Source: Phyllobacterium myrsinacearum | Lineage (GTDB): Bacteria; Pseudomonadota; Alphaproteobacteria; Rhizobiales; Rhizobiaceae | Direction: 5' to 3' | DNA: 64,000 nt | Assembly (NCBI RefSeq): GCF_002980555.1 | Contig: NZ_PVBT01000001.1 | Location: forward strand, 868,001-932,000 | The notes under the pieces: model-generated | Seen by the model: only the letters and a program-made list of their open reading frames with translations | Told to the model about the DNA's origin: nothing | The model's database searches: none | Program-made: the position numbers and the translations under genes | Shown here: in pieces, positions 7,696 through 16,506 of the stretch | Numbering within the stretch: position 1 is the first letter of the stretch | Layout: each line of letters opens with the position of its first letter

Positions 7696-8370
7696 ATGAC
7701 GCTGAACTTTGAAGATCTTCGCATCAAGATGGTCGACAATCAGTTGCGTACGACTGATGTGACCGACAAACCGTTGCTTCAGGCGTTCCTCGATGTTCCC
7801 CGCGAAAAATTCGTACCAAGCGCCCGTCAGCCGCTCGCCTATATCGATGACGATGTTCTCGTGCTGGGTGCCAGCGCCGAATCGGGTGCGCGTTACCTGA
7901 TGCAGCCTTCCCCTTTCGCCAAATTGGTGCAGCTGGCCAATGTTCAGCCTGAAGATGTGGTTCTCGATGTCGGTTGCGCAACCGGATACTCGGCAGGGGT
8001 GCTTTCACGCATTGCCGGGTCGGTGATTGCGATTGAAAGCGATCAGGCGCTGGCGGAGCAGGCGACTGCCACATTGGCGCAGCTCGGATATGATAATGTG
8101 GTGGTGGTTAGCACGCCGCTGCAAAAAGGATATGCTGCGGAAGCGCCTTATGATGTGATTCTGTTTGAGGGTGGCATTGATCATGTTCCTGGTCCATTGT
8201 TTGACCAGTTGAAGGATGGGGGACGCCTCGTTGCCGTTGAGGGCGCGGGCAATTCCGGGCAGGCCATGATCTATGTCAAGAATGACGGGGTCGTATCCGG
8301 CCGTCCTGCTTTCAACTCTGCCGTGAAGCCGCTTCCCGGTTTTGAGAGGGTGCCTGAGTTCGAGTTTTGA
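7696..8370 (+). CDS. Protein-L-isoaspartate O-methyltransferase family protein
   Basis: A SAM-dependent methyltransferase of the PCMT fold, 224 residues from ATG 7696 (a TTG at 7687 is possible). The N-terminus NFEDLRIKMVDNQLRTTDVTD is the form found upstream of tolC in Rhizobiales. The SAM-binding motif I is VVLDVGCATGYSAGVLS, and later strands include VIAIESDQALAEQA and YDVILFEGGIDHVP. The region that in true PCMT binds the isoaspartyl substrate (TISQP-like) is replaced by GASAESGARYLMQPSP, so isoaspartyl repair activity is uncertain. It precedes the TolC gene in the same direction and may be linked to it. Confidence 0.85.
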   Translation: MTLNFEDLRIKMVDNQLRTTDVTDKPLLQAFLDVPREKFVPSARQPLAYIDDDVLVLGASAESGARYLMQPSPFAKLVQLANVQPEDVVLDVGCATGYSAGVLSRIAGSVIAIESDQALAEQATATLAQLGYDNVVVVSTPLQKGYAAEAPYDVILFEGGIDHVPGPLFDQLKDGGRLVAVEGAGNSGQAMIYVKNDGVVSGRPAFNSAVKPLPGFERVPEFEF

Positions 8371-8516
8371 GTGTCGCACATGAGACAAAAGTGCAACGGT
8401 TGACCACTTTGTTCGCATATCGAAAAATGTGCCTGTGGCCATCTTGCAAATTGAAAGCTAATGAACGACATGTGGTCGAACCAATCGGTTCGGTCTGGGG
8501 TTTCCAAGTTTAGAGA

Positions 8517-9908
8517 ATGAAGGGGTTTATGGTGTTCATACCGGGTAAGCGAGTACTCACCGCGGCGCTGCTGACGGCGACGGTCTTGACCTCTACGCCT
8601 TCAATGGCAGAAACGATCTTTGGCGCAATGGCCAAGGCGTATGACAACAATTCGACCCTCAATGCGGATCGCGCCGGTGTGCGGGTCACGGATGAGGGCG
8701 TTGCGATTGCCAAGTCAACCTACCGGCCAACCGTTTCGGCGACAGCGGGTTTGACGGCGACGTCACGCCGCATTGATGGGGGCAGCACAAGCAATTCGAA
8801 TGTCGGCACGTTCGGTATCTCGATTAATCAGATGCTGTTCGACGGCTTCCAGACCAAGAACAATGTTGCTTCGGCCAAGACCCAGGTTCTGGCCGCCCGC
8901 GAAAATCTGCGGAACAACACGCAGAACCTGCTGTTCAGCGCTGCACAGGCCTATATGGATGTGTACATGTTCCGGCAGATTGTGGTCCTGCGCCAGAAGA
9001 ACCTGGAATTCCTTGATGAGACGCTGCGCGCAGCCCGCGCGCGTTTCGATGTCGGTGAAGGCACCCGTACAGACGTTGCCCAGGCTGAAGCACAGAAGGC
9101 ATCGGCAATTGCCACGCTGAATGTGGCCCGTTCCGACGTGAAAACCGCCGAAGCCACCTATATCCAGATTGTCGGCGCAGCGCCGACGGGGCTGAAGCCT
9201 GCAAGCATTGCGGCAAAACACCTGCCGAAGTCGATGGACTCCGCCTTTGCCATTGCGGCAAAGGATCATCCGGGAATTCTCGCAACGCAATACGCCCTTG
9301 ATGCTGCGGGTTATTCGGTGAAGTCGAATGAAGGCGCCCTGCTGCCGCAGATCGGCCTCAGCGGTGGTGTGACCCGTACGGATGTGTTTTCGGGCAATGA
9401 CAGTTCGCAAAACGATGGAACGGCGGCATCGGCCGGCATCACGCTGACCATTCCGATCTATAGCGGCGGCCGGACACCGGCCCTTGTCCGTCAGGCCAAG
9501 GAAACCGCGGCACAGCGCCGGATTGAGGTGGATGTGACCCGCGACAGCGTGCGCCAGGCGATTGCCAAGGCATGGTCGCAGCTGGAAGCCGCCAAGGCAT
9601 CCATCGTTGCGCAGAAAGCCGTGATCTCGGCTGCGCAGCTCGCCTTGAATGGCGTTATCGAAGAACGCAAGGTCGGTCAGCGCACCACGCTCGACGTCTT
9701 GAACCAGCAGGCCCAGGTTCTGTCGGGGCAGATTGCCCTGGCTCAGGCCGAACATGACAGCGTCGTCACAAGCTACGCCGTTCTGCTTGCGGTCGGCCGG
9801 CTGCTGCCGGAACAGATCGGTCTGCAGGTCGCCCAGTACAAGCCGGAAGAGCACTACGACGCCGTCAAGGACAAGTGGTTCGGATTGCGCACGCCGGACG
9901 GCCGCTAG
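8517..9908 (+). CDS. bepC: TolC-family outer-membrane efflux channel (BepC type)
   Basis: A 463-residue outer-membrane channel that joins inner-membrane pumps to the outside. A signal peptide is visible (hydrophobic ALLTATVLTSTPSMA, cleavage near residue 31). The mature protein starts ETIFGAMAKAYDNNSTLNADRAGV, the usual TolC opening, and shows the two internal structural repeats of long helices and beta segments (SINQMLFDGFQTKNNVASAKTQVLAARENLR and TIPIYSGGRTPALVRQAKETAAQRR). ATG 8529 is an alternative start. In Brucella the equivalent protein, BepC, serves the BepDE and BepFG pumps; a BepDE-like pair lies at 45.6-50 kb here. It is followed by popZ and valS, the conserved Rhizobiales order. 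The family is certain and the orthology likely. Confidence 0.93.
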   Translation: MKGFMVFIPGKRVLTAALLTATVLTSTPSMAETIFGAMAKAYDNNSTLNADRAGVRVTDEGVAIAKSTYRPTVSATAGLTATSRRIDGGSTSNSNVGTFGISINQMLFDGFQTKNNVASAKTQVLAARENLRNNTQNLLFSAAQAYMDVYMFRQIVVLRQKNLEFLDETLRAARARFDVGEGTRTDVAQAEAQKASAIATLNVARSDVKTAEATYIQIVGAAPTGLKPASIAAKHLPKSMDSAFAIAAKDHPGILATQYALDAAGYSVKSNEGALLPQIGLSGGVTRTDVFSGNDSSQNDGTAASAGITLTIPIYSGGRTPALVRQAKETAAQRRIEVDVTRDSVRQAIAKAWSQLEAAKASIVAQKAVISAAQLALNGVIEERKVGQRTTLDVLNQQAQVLSGQIALAQAEHDSVVTSYAVLLAVGRLLPEQIGLQVAQYKPEEHYDAVKDKWFGLRTPDGR

Positions 9909-10130
9909 GCCACGGCCTGTTTTTCGCAACTGTTTTTATGCCGCTGGTGTCATCACGCCGGCGGCATTTTCATTGGCAGGGCAGACCTGCCGGTTTGAGG
10001 CCTTTCCAGAAAAGTCTGTGGGTTAGGCCGTATTCCCCGCCGCAGGGATTCTCAAAGACCATGTAAGCCTCTACACTGAATGCAGATTCGTTGCTCGGCA
10101 GCGAAACAAGATGTAGTAGGCGAGAGTATC

Positions 10131-10946
10131 ATGGCACAATCCTCCAGCGTGGCGCGTGAACCTTCTATGGAAGAGATTCTCGCCTCGATCCGTCGTATCA
10201 TCGAAGAGAGTGATACAACGCGCACGGAGGATAGTGTGCCGGCGCCGGTCAATTCCGATGTTCCAGCGCCCGCCGCCGCAATCCAGACGCCGCCGCGCGC
10301 CTATGATGCGCATGATGAGGAGGCGGACCTGCCGCCGCGCGAGGGCATTGCCGTCTCGCAGCCGCAGCCCCAATCCTACGAAATGCCATTGGGCCGGCCA
10401 TTCTCGCCGCTGCAGTCCAAGCTTGTCGAGCGCGAAGCGGTTGCAACGCCGCCGGAGGTTTTGAAGGCCCCGGTTGTTGCCGAGCCGGAGATTCATGACC
10501 CGGCGGATTATGCCGTTCCGGAGCCCGAGGCTTTTGCCGCGCCGGAACCTCAGGTTGAAATTCAAACCCCTGTTGTCCCTGTGCCGCCGCATGTACCGGC
10601 GGTTGAGCAGGACATTCTGGCCGAAGCACCGGAACCGGCGCATGTGCCAGAACCGGTTGCACCGACGGCTGAATCGACAGAGGCCGCCATCGGCGACGAG
10701 GTTTCGCTCGATCTTGAGCGTGCGCTGGAACCGATCCTGTCGGAAGCAACGGAACGGCAGGTCAGCGCCGCTTTCGATGATCTTTCCTTTGCCGTTCAGC
10801 ACGAGCAGCGCCGGTCCTTCGACGATATTGCGCAGGAAATCATGCGGCCCCTGCTGCAGGACTGGCTCGACAACAATCTTCCCAATCTGGTTGAGCGGCT
10901 GGTGCGCGAGGAAATCGAGCGCGTGGCGCGCGGCGCCAAGCGCTGA
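10131..10946 (+). CDS. popZ: Polar organising protein PopZ (DUF2497)
   Basis: A 271-residue self-assembling scaffold that forms a matrix at the cell pole and anchors the chromosome origin region in alphaproteobacteria. It has the conserved short N-terminal helix (EPSMEEILASIRRIIEE, ~8-23), a long acidic Pro/Ala/Glu-rich disordered middle (~25-225), and the C-terminal DUF2497 helices (DIAQEIMRPLLQDWLDNN then LVERLVREEIERVARG) that drive oligomerisation. ATG 10131 is chosen over upstream ATG 10080 because the conserved peptide begins right after MAQSSSVAR. Position between tolC and valS is the conserved order. The identification is strong. Confidence 0.93.
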   Translation: MAQSSSVAREPSMEEILASIRRIIEESDTTRTEDSVPAPVNSDVPAPAAAIQTPPRAYDAHDEEADLPPREGIAVSQPQPQSYEMPLGRPFSPLQSKLVEREAVATPPEVLKAPVVAEPEIHDPADYAVPEPEAFAAPEPQVEIQTPVVPVPPHVPAVEQDILAEAPEPAHVPEPVAPTAESTEAAIGDEVSLDLERALEPILSEATERQVSAAFDDLSFAVQHEQRRSFDDIAQEIMRPLLQDWLDNNLPNLVERLVREEIERVARGAKR

Positions 10947-10960
10947 TTTCATTCCAGTGG

Positions 10961-11302
10961 CTATCTGCCCTGAATCACTTTGAACGCACCCGGCGTAAGG
11001 CTGCCATTGCTCACGGAATTGATGTCAGCACGGGTGAGCTTGCCACTGACAATGCCTTGAACCAGTCGTTTGCACAGGATCGTTGGCATGCTCGAAACGC
11101 TCAGTCCTGATATGACGGCTATGTTCTGGCGACTTTTCATCGGCATGTTGCCGAACATATTGGAGCAGTATCCTATTTCGGCTTTTTGCCTCTCGGGTTT
11201 TGCCAGGAGGCCCTGTACTTCCTTATACCGGCCTTCAGATACCCCGCAGCCAGCCAGAATTGTCACAGCAGCGCATGCTGTGACGAGCTTGTAGAATTTC
11301 AT
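10961..11302 (-). CDS. Small predicted lipoprotein
   Basis: A 113-residue secreted protein with the lipobox ILAGC at the end of a short signal peptide (MKFYKLVTACAAVTILAGC), so it should be lipid-anchored. The mature part has EGRYKEVQGLLAKPERQKAE, two further cysteines and a C-terminal GKLTRADINSVSNGSLTPGAF segment. ATG 11302 has AAGGGGGA upstream, which decides the start. It is on the opposite strand between popZ and valS, so it interrupts that conserved block as an inserted single gene. I do not recognise a family. Confidence 0.7.
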   Translation of the reverse strand: MKFYKLVTACAAVTILAGCGVSEGRYKEVQGLLAKPERQKAEIGYCSNMFGNMPMKSRQNIAVISGLSVSSMPTILCKRLVQGIVSGKLTRADINSVSNGSLTPGAFKVIQGR

Positions 11303-11470
11303 GCTTTCCCCCTTACCAGTCGGCGATGTGCGACAGTTCATTCGGTAGCGTCCCGATCTTCTAAGTCAAGATTGCATCGTCGACATTCGGCAAGTCATCA
11401 TTGACTTATGTCCAGCCATTCGGTTTACACCGTAGCTAACCTTTTTCCGCAAAAATGACGGACTATTCGC

Positions 11471-14257
11471 ATGCTTGAGAAGACCTATGATGCCGCGGCC
11501 ATAGAGCCGAAGATCGCAGAACGCTGGGACGACGCTGGCGCATTCAAGGCGGGGGCCGGTTCAAAGCCCGGCGCGGATCCTTTTGCCATCGTCATTCCGC
11601 CGCCGAATGTGACCGGTTCGCTGCATATGGGTCATGCGCTGAACAACACGATTCAGGACATTCTCGTGCGTTTCGAACGCATGCGCGGCAAGAATGTGCT
11701 GTGGCAGCCGGGCATGGACCATGCGGGTATCGCGACGCAGATGGTTGTCGAGCGCCAGCTGATGGAGCGCCAGCAGCCGGGCCGCCGCGCCATGGGCCGC
11801 GAGAAGTTCGTGGAGCGCGTGTGGGAATGGAAATCCGAGTCCGGCGGCATCATTGCCGGACAATTGAAGCGTCTGGGTGCGTCCTGCGACTGGTCGCGCG
11901 AACGCTTCACCATGGATGAGGGGCTGTCGAAGGCGGTTCTGGAAGTTTTCGTGACGCTCTACAAGCAGGGGCTGATCTACAAGGACAAGCGGCTAGTCAA
12001 CTGGGACCCGAAGCTGCTGACGGCGATTTCAGACATTGAGGTCGAGCAGCGCGAAATCAAGGGGCACCTCTGGCATTTCCGGTATCCGCTCGAAAACGTG
12101 GCTTTCGATCCGGAAAACCCGCACACCTACATCGTGGTCGCGACCACCCGGCCGGAAACCATGCTGGGCGATACGGGCGTTGCCGTTAATCCCGCCGACG
12201 AGCGCTATCATGCCGTCCTCGACAACAATGTCGTGCTGCCGCTGGTCGGCCGCCTGATACCCATCGTTGCCGATGACTATGCTGATCCGGAAGCCGGGTC
12301 CGGTGCGGTCAAGATCACACCTGCGCATGACTTCAACGACGCGGAAGTCGGCAAGCGCAACGATCTTCGGCAGATCAATATTCTCAATACCGACGCTTCG
12401 ATCTTCTTGAAGGATAACAACGACTTCCTCGAAGGACTGGAGAAAACGAGTCATCTCGATCAGCTGATTCATGCGCTCGATGGCAAAGACCGCTTTGCCG
12501 CGCGCAAGCTGATTGTCGCGATGATGGAAGAGGGCGGCTATCTCGAAAAAATCGAGGATCACACGCATATGGTCCCGCATGGCGACCGCGGCGACGTGCC
12601 GATCGAGCCCTATCTGACGGACCAGTGGTATGTGAACGCGGCGGAGCTGGCCAAGCCAGCCATTGCCAGCGTGCGTGAGGGCCGCACCAATTTCGTGCCG
12701 AAGAACTGGGAAAAGACCTATTTCGAGTGGATGGAGAACATCCAGCCCTGGACGATCTCGCGCCAGCTCTGGTGGGGACACCAGATTCCGGCGTGGTATG
12801 GTCCGGATGGTCAGGTCTTTGTTGAAAAGACCGAGGAAGAAGCGCTCAGCGCCGCGGTTCAGCACTATCTCGCGCATGAGGGGCCGATGAAGGCCCATGT
12901 GCAGAACCTGCTCGAAGACTTCAAGCCCGGCGATATTCTCACGCGCGACGAAGATGTGCTCGACACCTGGTTCTCGTCGGCGCTTTGGCCATTCTCGACG
13001 CTGGGCTGGCCGGACAAGACGCCGGAGCTTGCCACCTACTATCAGACCGACGTGCTGGTCACCGGTTTTGACATCATCTTCTTCTGGGTCGCCCGCATGA
13101 TGATGATGGGCCTGCATTTCATGAATGAAGAACCGTTCCACACGGTCTATGTCCATGCCCTGGTGCGCGACAAGAACGGCGCCAAGATGTCGAAGTCGAA
13201 AGGCAACGTCATCGATCCCCTGGAGCTGATCGACGAATATGGCGCAGATGCGTTGCGTTTCACGCTTGCCATCATGGCGGCGCAGGGCCGCGACGTGAAG
13301 CTCGATCCGAGCCGCATCGCCGGATACCGCAATTTTGGAACAAAACTCTGGAACTCGACACGTTTCGCCGAGATGAACGGCGTTGCGCGCAATCCGGCGT
13401 TCCGGCCGCAAGACGCAAAGCTCACTGTCAACCGCTGGATATTGACGGAGCTGACCAATGCGGTGCGCGATGTCACAGACGGCATCACCAGCTATCGCTT
13501 CAATGAAGCCGCCGGTGCGGCATACCGCTTTGTCTGGAACCAGTTCTGCGACTGGTACATCGAATTGCTGAAGCCGGTCTTCAATGGCGAGGACGCGGAA
13601 GCCAAGGAGGAAGCACAGGCCTGCGCCGCCTATGTCCTCGATGAAATCTACAAGCTGCTGCATCCGTTCATGCCGTTCATGACGGAAGAGCTCTGGGCGC
13701 ATACGGCCGGTGAGGGGCAGGTACGCGATACCCTGCTCTGCCATGCCGGCTGGCCGGAGCCGGATTTCCTCGACGGGGAAGCTGCCGCTGATATCAACTG
13801 GCTGATCGATCTGGTGACCGGCATCCGTTCCGTACGGGCGGAAATGAACGTTCCGGCCTCTGCCACAGCACCGCTGGTGGTCGTCGGCGCAGGCGATGTG
13901 ACCAGCGAGCGCCTGGCCCGCCATGAAGCTTCGATCAAATGGCGCGCACGTGTCGAAACGATCGAACGCGCCGATGAAGCCCCCAAGGGATCGGCCCAGT
14001 TTGTCATTGGCGAAGCAACCGCCTGCCTGCCGCTTGGCAGCCTGATCGACGTGAAGGCGGAAGTCGCCCGGCTTGGCAAGGAAGCCGGGAAAATCAACGA
14101 CGAAATCGACAAGATCGGCAAGAAACTCGGCAATGAAAAATTTGTCGCCAACGCAAAGCCGGAAATTGTCGAGGCTGAACGCGAACGGCTGGTGGAACTG
14201 CAGGCAGCCATCGAAAAGATCGAAACGGCCATTCGCCGCGTCAGCGAAGCCGGCTGA
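11471..14257 (+). CDS. valS: Valine--tRNA ligase
   Basis: The class I synthetase that charges tRNA-Val, 928 residues. It has the HIGH-type motif in PPPNVTGSLHMGHALNN (HMGH near residue 52), the editing domain with YIVVATTRPETMLGDTGVAV, the KMSKS motif (AKMSKSKGNVIDPLELI, KMSKS from ~572), the anticodon-binding helical domain (WNQFCDWYIELLKP), and the C-terminal coiled coil (LGKEAGKINDEIDKIGKKL) that touches the tRNA elbow. The length is usual for bacterial ValRS. It lies downstream of popZ with the small lipoprotein gene between on the other strand. A hairpin at 14309 closes the unit. Confidence 0.98.
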   Translation: MLEKTYDAAAIEPKIAERWDDAGAFKAGAGSKPGADPFAIVIPPPNVTGSLHMGHALNNTIQDILVRFERMRGKNVLWQPGMDHAGIATQMVVERQLMERQQPGRRAMGREKFVERVWEWKSESGGIIAGQLKRLGASCDWSRERFTMDEGLSKAVLEVFVTLYKQGLIYKDKRLVNWDPKLLTAISDIEVEQREIKGHLWHFRYPLENVAFDPENPHTYIVVATTRPETMLGDTGVAVNPADERYHAVLDNNVVLPLVGRLIPIVADDYADPEAGSGAVKITPAHDFNDAEVGKRNDLRQINILNTDASIFLKDNNDFLEGLEKTSHLDQLIHALDGKDRFAARKLIVAMMEEGGYLEKIEDHTHMVPHGDRGDVPIEPYLTDQWYVNAAELAKPAIASVREGRTNFVPKNWEKTYFEWMENIQPWTISRQLWWGHQIPAWYGPDGQVFVEKTEEEALSAAVQHYLAHEGPMKAHVQNLLEDFKPGDILTRDEDVLDTWFSSALWPFSTLGWPDKTPELATYYQTDVLVTGFDIIFFWVARMMMMGLHFMNEEPFHTVYVHALVRDKNGAKMSKSKGNVIDPLELIDEYGADALRFTLAIMAAQGRDVKLDPSRIAGYRNFGTKLWNSTRFAEMNGVARNPAFRPQDAKLTVNRWILTELTNAVRDVTDGITSYRFNEAAGAAYRFVWNQFCDWYIELLKPVFNGEDAEAKEEAQACAAYVLDEIYKLLHPFMPFMTEELWAHTAGEGQVRDTLLCHAGWPEPDFLDGEAAADINWLIDLVTGIRSVRAEMNVPASATAPLVVVGAGDVTSERLARHEASIKWRARVETIERADEAPKGSAQFVIGEATACLPLGSLIDVKAEVARLGKEAGKINDEIDKIGKKLGNEKFVANAKPEIVEAERERLVELQAAIEKIETAIRRVSEAG

Positions 14258-14308
14258 TCGAGCTAATCATTTTGGGCTAATTGATTCTCAATTTGATTGA
14301 ATTATTCT

Positions 14309-14336
14309 GTGCTCCCCTTGAATGACGGGGGAGCAC
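14309..14336 (+). terminator. Terminator hairpin after valS
   Basis: GTGCTCCCC (14309-14317) pairs with GGGGAGCAC (14328-14336) around a 10-base loop, about 50 bases after the valS stop. The following T-run is poor (ACACCCCATTTT), so termination may be partial. Confidence 0.6.
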
Positions 14337-14654
14337 ACCCCATTTTCGACAGTCATTCGCCCCATTTCGGTCATTTTTGGCCGCCGTTGCATTTGAGCAA
14401 CATTCCTGTTTTTTCACTGAAAATCAGCTGTTTCAGGCCTTAGACGATGGTCTGATGCGCAAAAAATCGGGCAAATGCGGGCTAAAAATCGCGAAATTTC
14501 CATGTTTTGAAAATTTACGCCTCGACCCCAGCCAAAAGCCTGTTCGCAAACAAGTTGCACGATTCGCCCGCTTTGTTACCTATTACGTATTGGTAACAAT
14601 TTTGCTGAACTTTGATCGCGGGTTCAGAGGTTTTCAGGTCTCGGGGAGGACTTA
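14337..14654. other. Intergenic leader of the FadL-type gene
   Basis: About 320 AT-richer bases with no gene. It contains the inverted repeat GTTACC-N11-GGTAAC (14575-14597), about 57 bases before the start codon and in the right place for an operator. A strong Shine-Dalgarno (GGGGAGGA) directly precedes ATG 14655. Confidence 0.45.
14575..14597. promoter_or_regulatory. Inverted repeat, candidate operator upstream of FadL-type gene
   Basis: A perfect 6-bp inverted repeat GTTACC / GGTAAC separated by 11 bases, within a 23-base symmetric AT-rich block (TATTACGTATT in the middle). The position fits repression or activation of the porin gene. The binding protein is unknown. Confidence 0.35.
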
Positions 14655-15896
14655 ATGACTAAGACTATTTCCACAATCGTCGGCAGCGCGCTTCTTTTGG
14701 CAAGTGTTGCTACTGCTGCACAAGCGGGGGGGCTTGAGCGCGGTGGCTACAACTGGGATCTCCTCTTTAGTGAAGAGCGTTTTGTGACCGAAGGTGGCGT
14801 GATCTACGTCATGCCTGACCGCAAGATCAAGAATGCCAAGGATATTGATCCGCGGGACGGAAATAACAACAATAAGAGTTCGACAGCGAACGAAACCCCG
14901 GATTATTCCGTTTACAAGTTTGGCGCGAAGGTCGGCATCACACCGGATCTGGACTGCCTGGGCTCGTACAGCCAGCCTTGGGGCGTTCACACCAAGCCAG
15001 GCAACAATTGGGCTGGCGTAAACCAGAACATCGAAACCAAGGTCAGCAGTGACGATTGGGGTCTAACGTGTTCCTACAAGTTTAATGTCGGTGAAAAGGG
15101 CGACATTCGACTTATTGGTGGCGTATCCTATCAGGAGGTTTCCGGCTTCAAAACGCGTCAGGTTACTCCAGGTTTCCCCGGTCGGTTTGATGGTACAGGT
15201 CGGCTTGATCTCGAAGGGCATGGTGTTGGTTGGCGCATTGGCGCGGCGTACGAAATTCCAGAAATCGCACTGCGTGCCAGCTTGATGTATAATTCCGAGG
15301 TCGATCTTGGAACGGTTACTGGCACCCTCGATCTCACTCAGGCGCCACTGGCACCAGCAATTGGTGGACGTATCACCAATGTGTATGGCACTGCAACGAT
15401 GCCACAGTCTGTTGAGTTTAAGCTTCAGAGCGGCTTTGCACCAAATTGGCTGGCATACGGTTCAGTGAAATGGGTAGATTGGAGCGTTTTGAATGTTGTT
15501 GGTTTCTGCGCTGTAGCAAATCCAAACTGCACGCCGGCGGGATATCTTACTTCGCTGGATCTGATGTTTAAGGATGGCTGGACGGTAACTGGTGGTGTCG
15601 GCCATAAGTTCAACGATCAGTGGAGCGGTCAGCTTCAGGTCAGCTGGGACAAGGGCACGACAACCGGCCTGACCACCCAGACAGATACGTACCTCCTTTC
15701 GGGCGGTATTGCTTATTCGCCAAACAAGAATGTTGAGCTTCGTCTTGGCGGCGCAATTGGAATGCTGACTTCTGGTTCGTACGGCGGTGCCCGCCCTTGC
15801 CCAAGTAGGTCGGGCAGCTGTGGCGGTGATGCCACCTATGACTTCGGCAATGATCTCGTCACCGCCGTATCGCTTTCCGGCAAGATGAAGTTCTGA
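14655..15896 (+). CDS. OmpP1/FadL-family outer-membrane transporter
   Basis: A 413-residue outer-membrane beta-barrel for hydrophobic compounds such as long-chain fatty acids. A signal peptide (TIVGSALLLASVATAAQA) is followed by the FadL-type start GGLERGGYNWDLLFSEERF. The barrel has alternating strands with family signatures (GWRIGAAYEIPEIALRASLMYNSEV, SVEFKLQSGFAPNWLAYGSVKWVDWS, GGIAYSPNKNVELRLGGAIGML) and ends in KMKF, a usual terminal aromatic for barrel assembly. Paired cysteines sit in the loops. It is monocistronic, with an operator-like repeat upstream and a strong terminator downstream. The substrate is inferred from the family only. Confidence 0.92.
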   Translation: MTKTISTIVGSALLLASVATAAQAGGLERGGYNWDLLFSEERFVTEGGVIYVMPDRKIKNAKDIDPRDGNNNNKSSTANETPDYSVYKFGAKVGITPDLDCLGSYSQPWGVHTKPGNNWAGVNQNIETKVSSDDWGLTCSYKFNVGEKGDIRLIGGVSYQEVSGFKTRQVTPGFPGRFDGTGRLDLEGHGVGWRIGAAYEIPEIALRASLMYNSEVDLGTVTGTLDLTQAPLAPAIGGRITNVYGTATMPQSVEFKLQSGFAPNWLAYGSVKWVDWSVLNVVGFCAVANPNCTPAGYLTSLDLMFKDGWTVTGGVGHKFNDQWSGQLQVSWDKGTTTGLTTQTDTYLLSGGIAYSPNKNVELRLGGAIGMLTSGSYGGARPCPSRSGSCGGDATYDFGNDLVTAVSLSGKMKF

Positions 15897-15915
15897 TCCG
15901 GTCAGGATCAAACAG

Positions 15916-15944
15916 AAAAGCCCGGTATTCGTACCGGGCTTTTT
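15916..15944 (+). terminator. Rho-independent terminator after FadL-type gene
   Basis: A perfect 12-bp stem, AAAAGCCCGGTA with TACCGGGCTTTT, closed by a UUCG tetraloop and followed by T residues, 20 bases after the stop codon. Very stable. Confidence 0.92.
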
Positions 15945-16506
15945 CAGTATTTGGACGTTGGTTTGTTGTGCACTGCAATGCCGGCGCTCCGAAAGTAAGA
16001 GTTTCTCCATTACGTTTTGTGACGATTCAGCAACACTTCTGAGCGATGATCTGCAAGGCGGAGGCAAGGGGCCATTTTGCCCATTTTGCGCCACAAACCC
16101 GGAGCACCTCGATAGGGCGGCGACCGATAAGTGGTTGAAGAAATGTCGTGCAATGGTGCCGATGTTCCGCCCGGGGCAATGATGGACGCAAAACCGATCT
16201 TACTGGCTTACATCAACAGCCTTTATGCGATGTCGGAACTGACGCGCTCCCCCGGTGATTCCACTTTTCCAGGCACATCCCATTCCCTGATCTCTGGCCG
16301 TACTATTGCCGGAAAGCGGTCAAACGATCGCTGGAATGATGCGTCATATTCATTCTCAACAACATCCACAGCGCAAAAGTTGTGCGCTCAAAATGGGGCG
16401 GCAGGCGGCGTTTTCGCCGGTGCCGCCGTCAATCGGGTCCTGACAGGGGGTGCCGGGCGCAGCGAAGCTGCGACGCATCCGGTCCGGGCAAAGGAAGTGT
16501 ATTGCC
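15945..16506. other. Long structured leader region upstream of exoR
   Basis: About 560 bases without a convincing gene; the two short + frames lack RBS and look accidental. The last ~140 bases hold strong stem-loops: AGCGCA/TGCGCT (16370-16388), GGCGGCA/TGCCGCC with an inner CGGCG-TTTT-CGCCG (16397-16427), and CGCAGC-GAA-GCTGCG (16458-16472). These probably lie in the exoR 5' untranslated region or contain a terminator-like element. AAGGAAG precedes the exoR start. Confidence 0.4.

Noticed and set aside
12029-13924. 631-codon open frame on the minus strand
   Set aside because: It lies entirely opposite valS, has no RBS, and its His/Arg/Asp-rich composition is that of a GC-rich antisense shadow.
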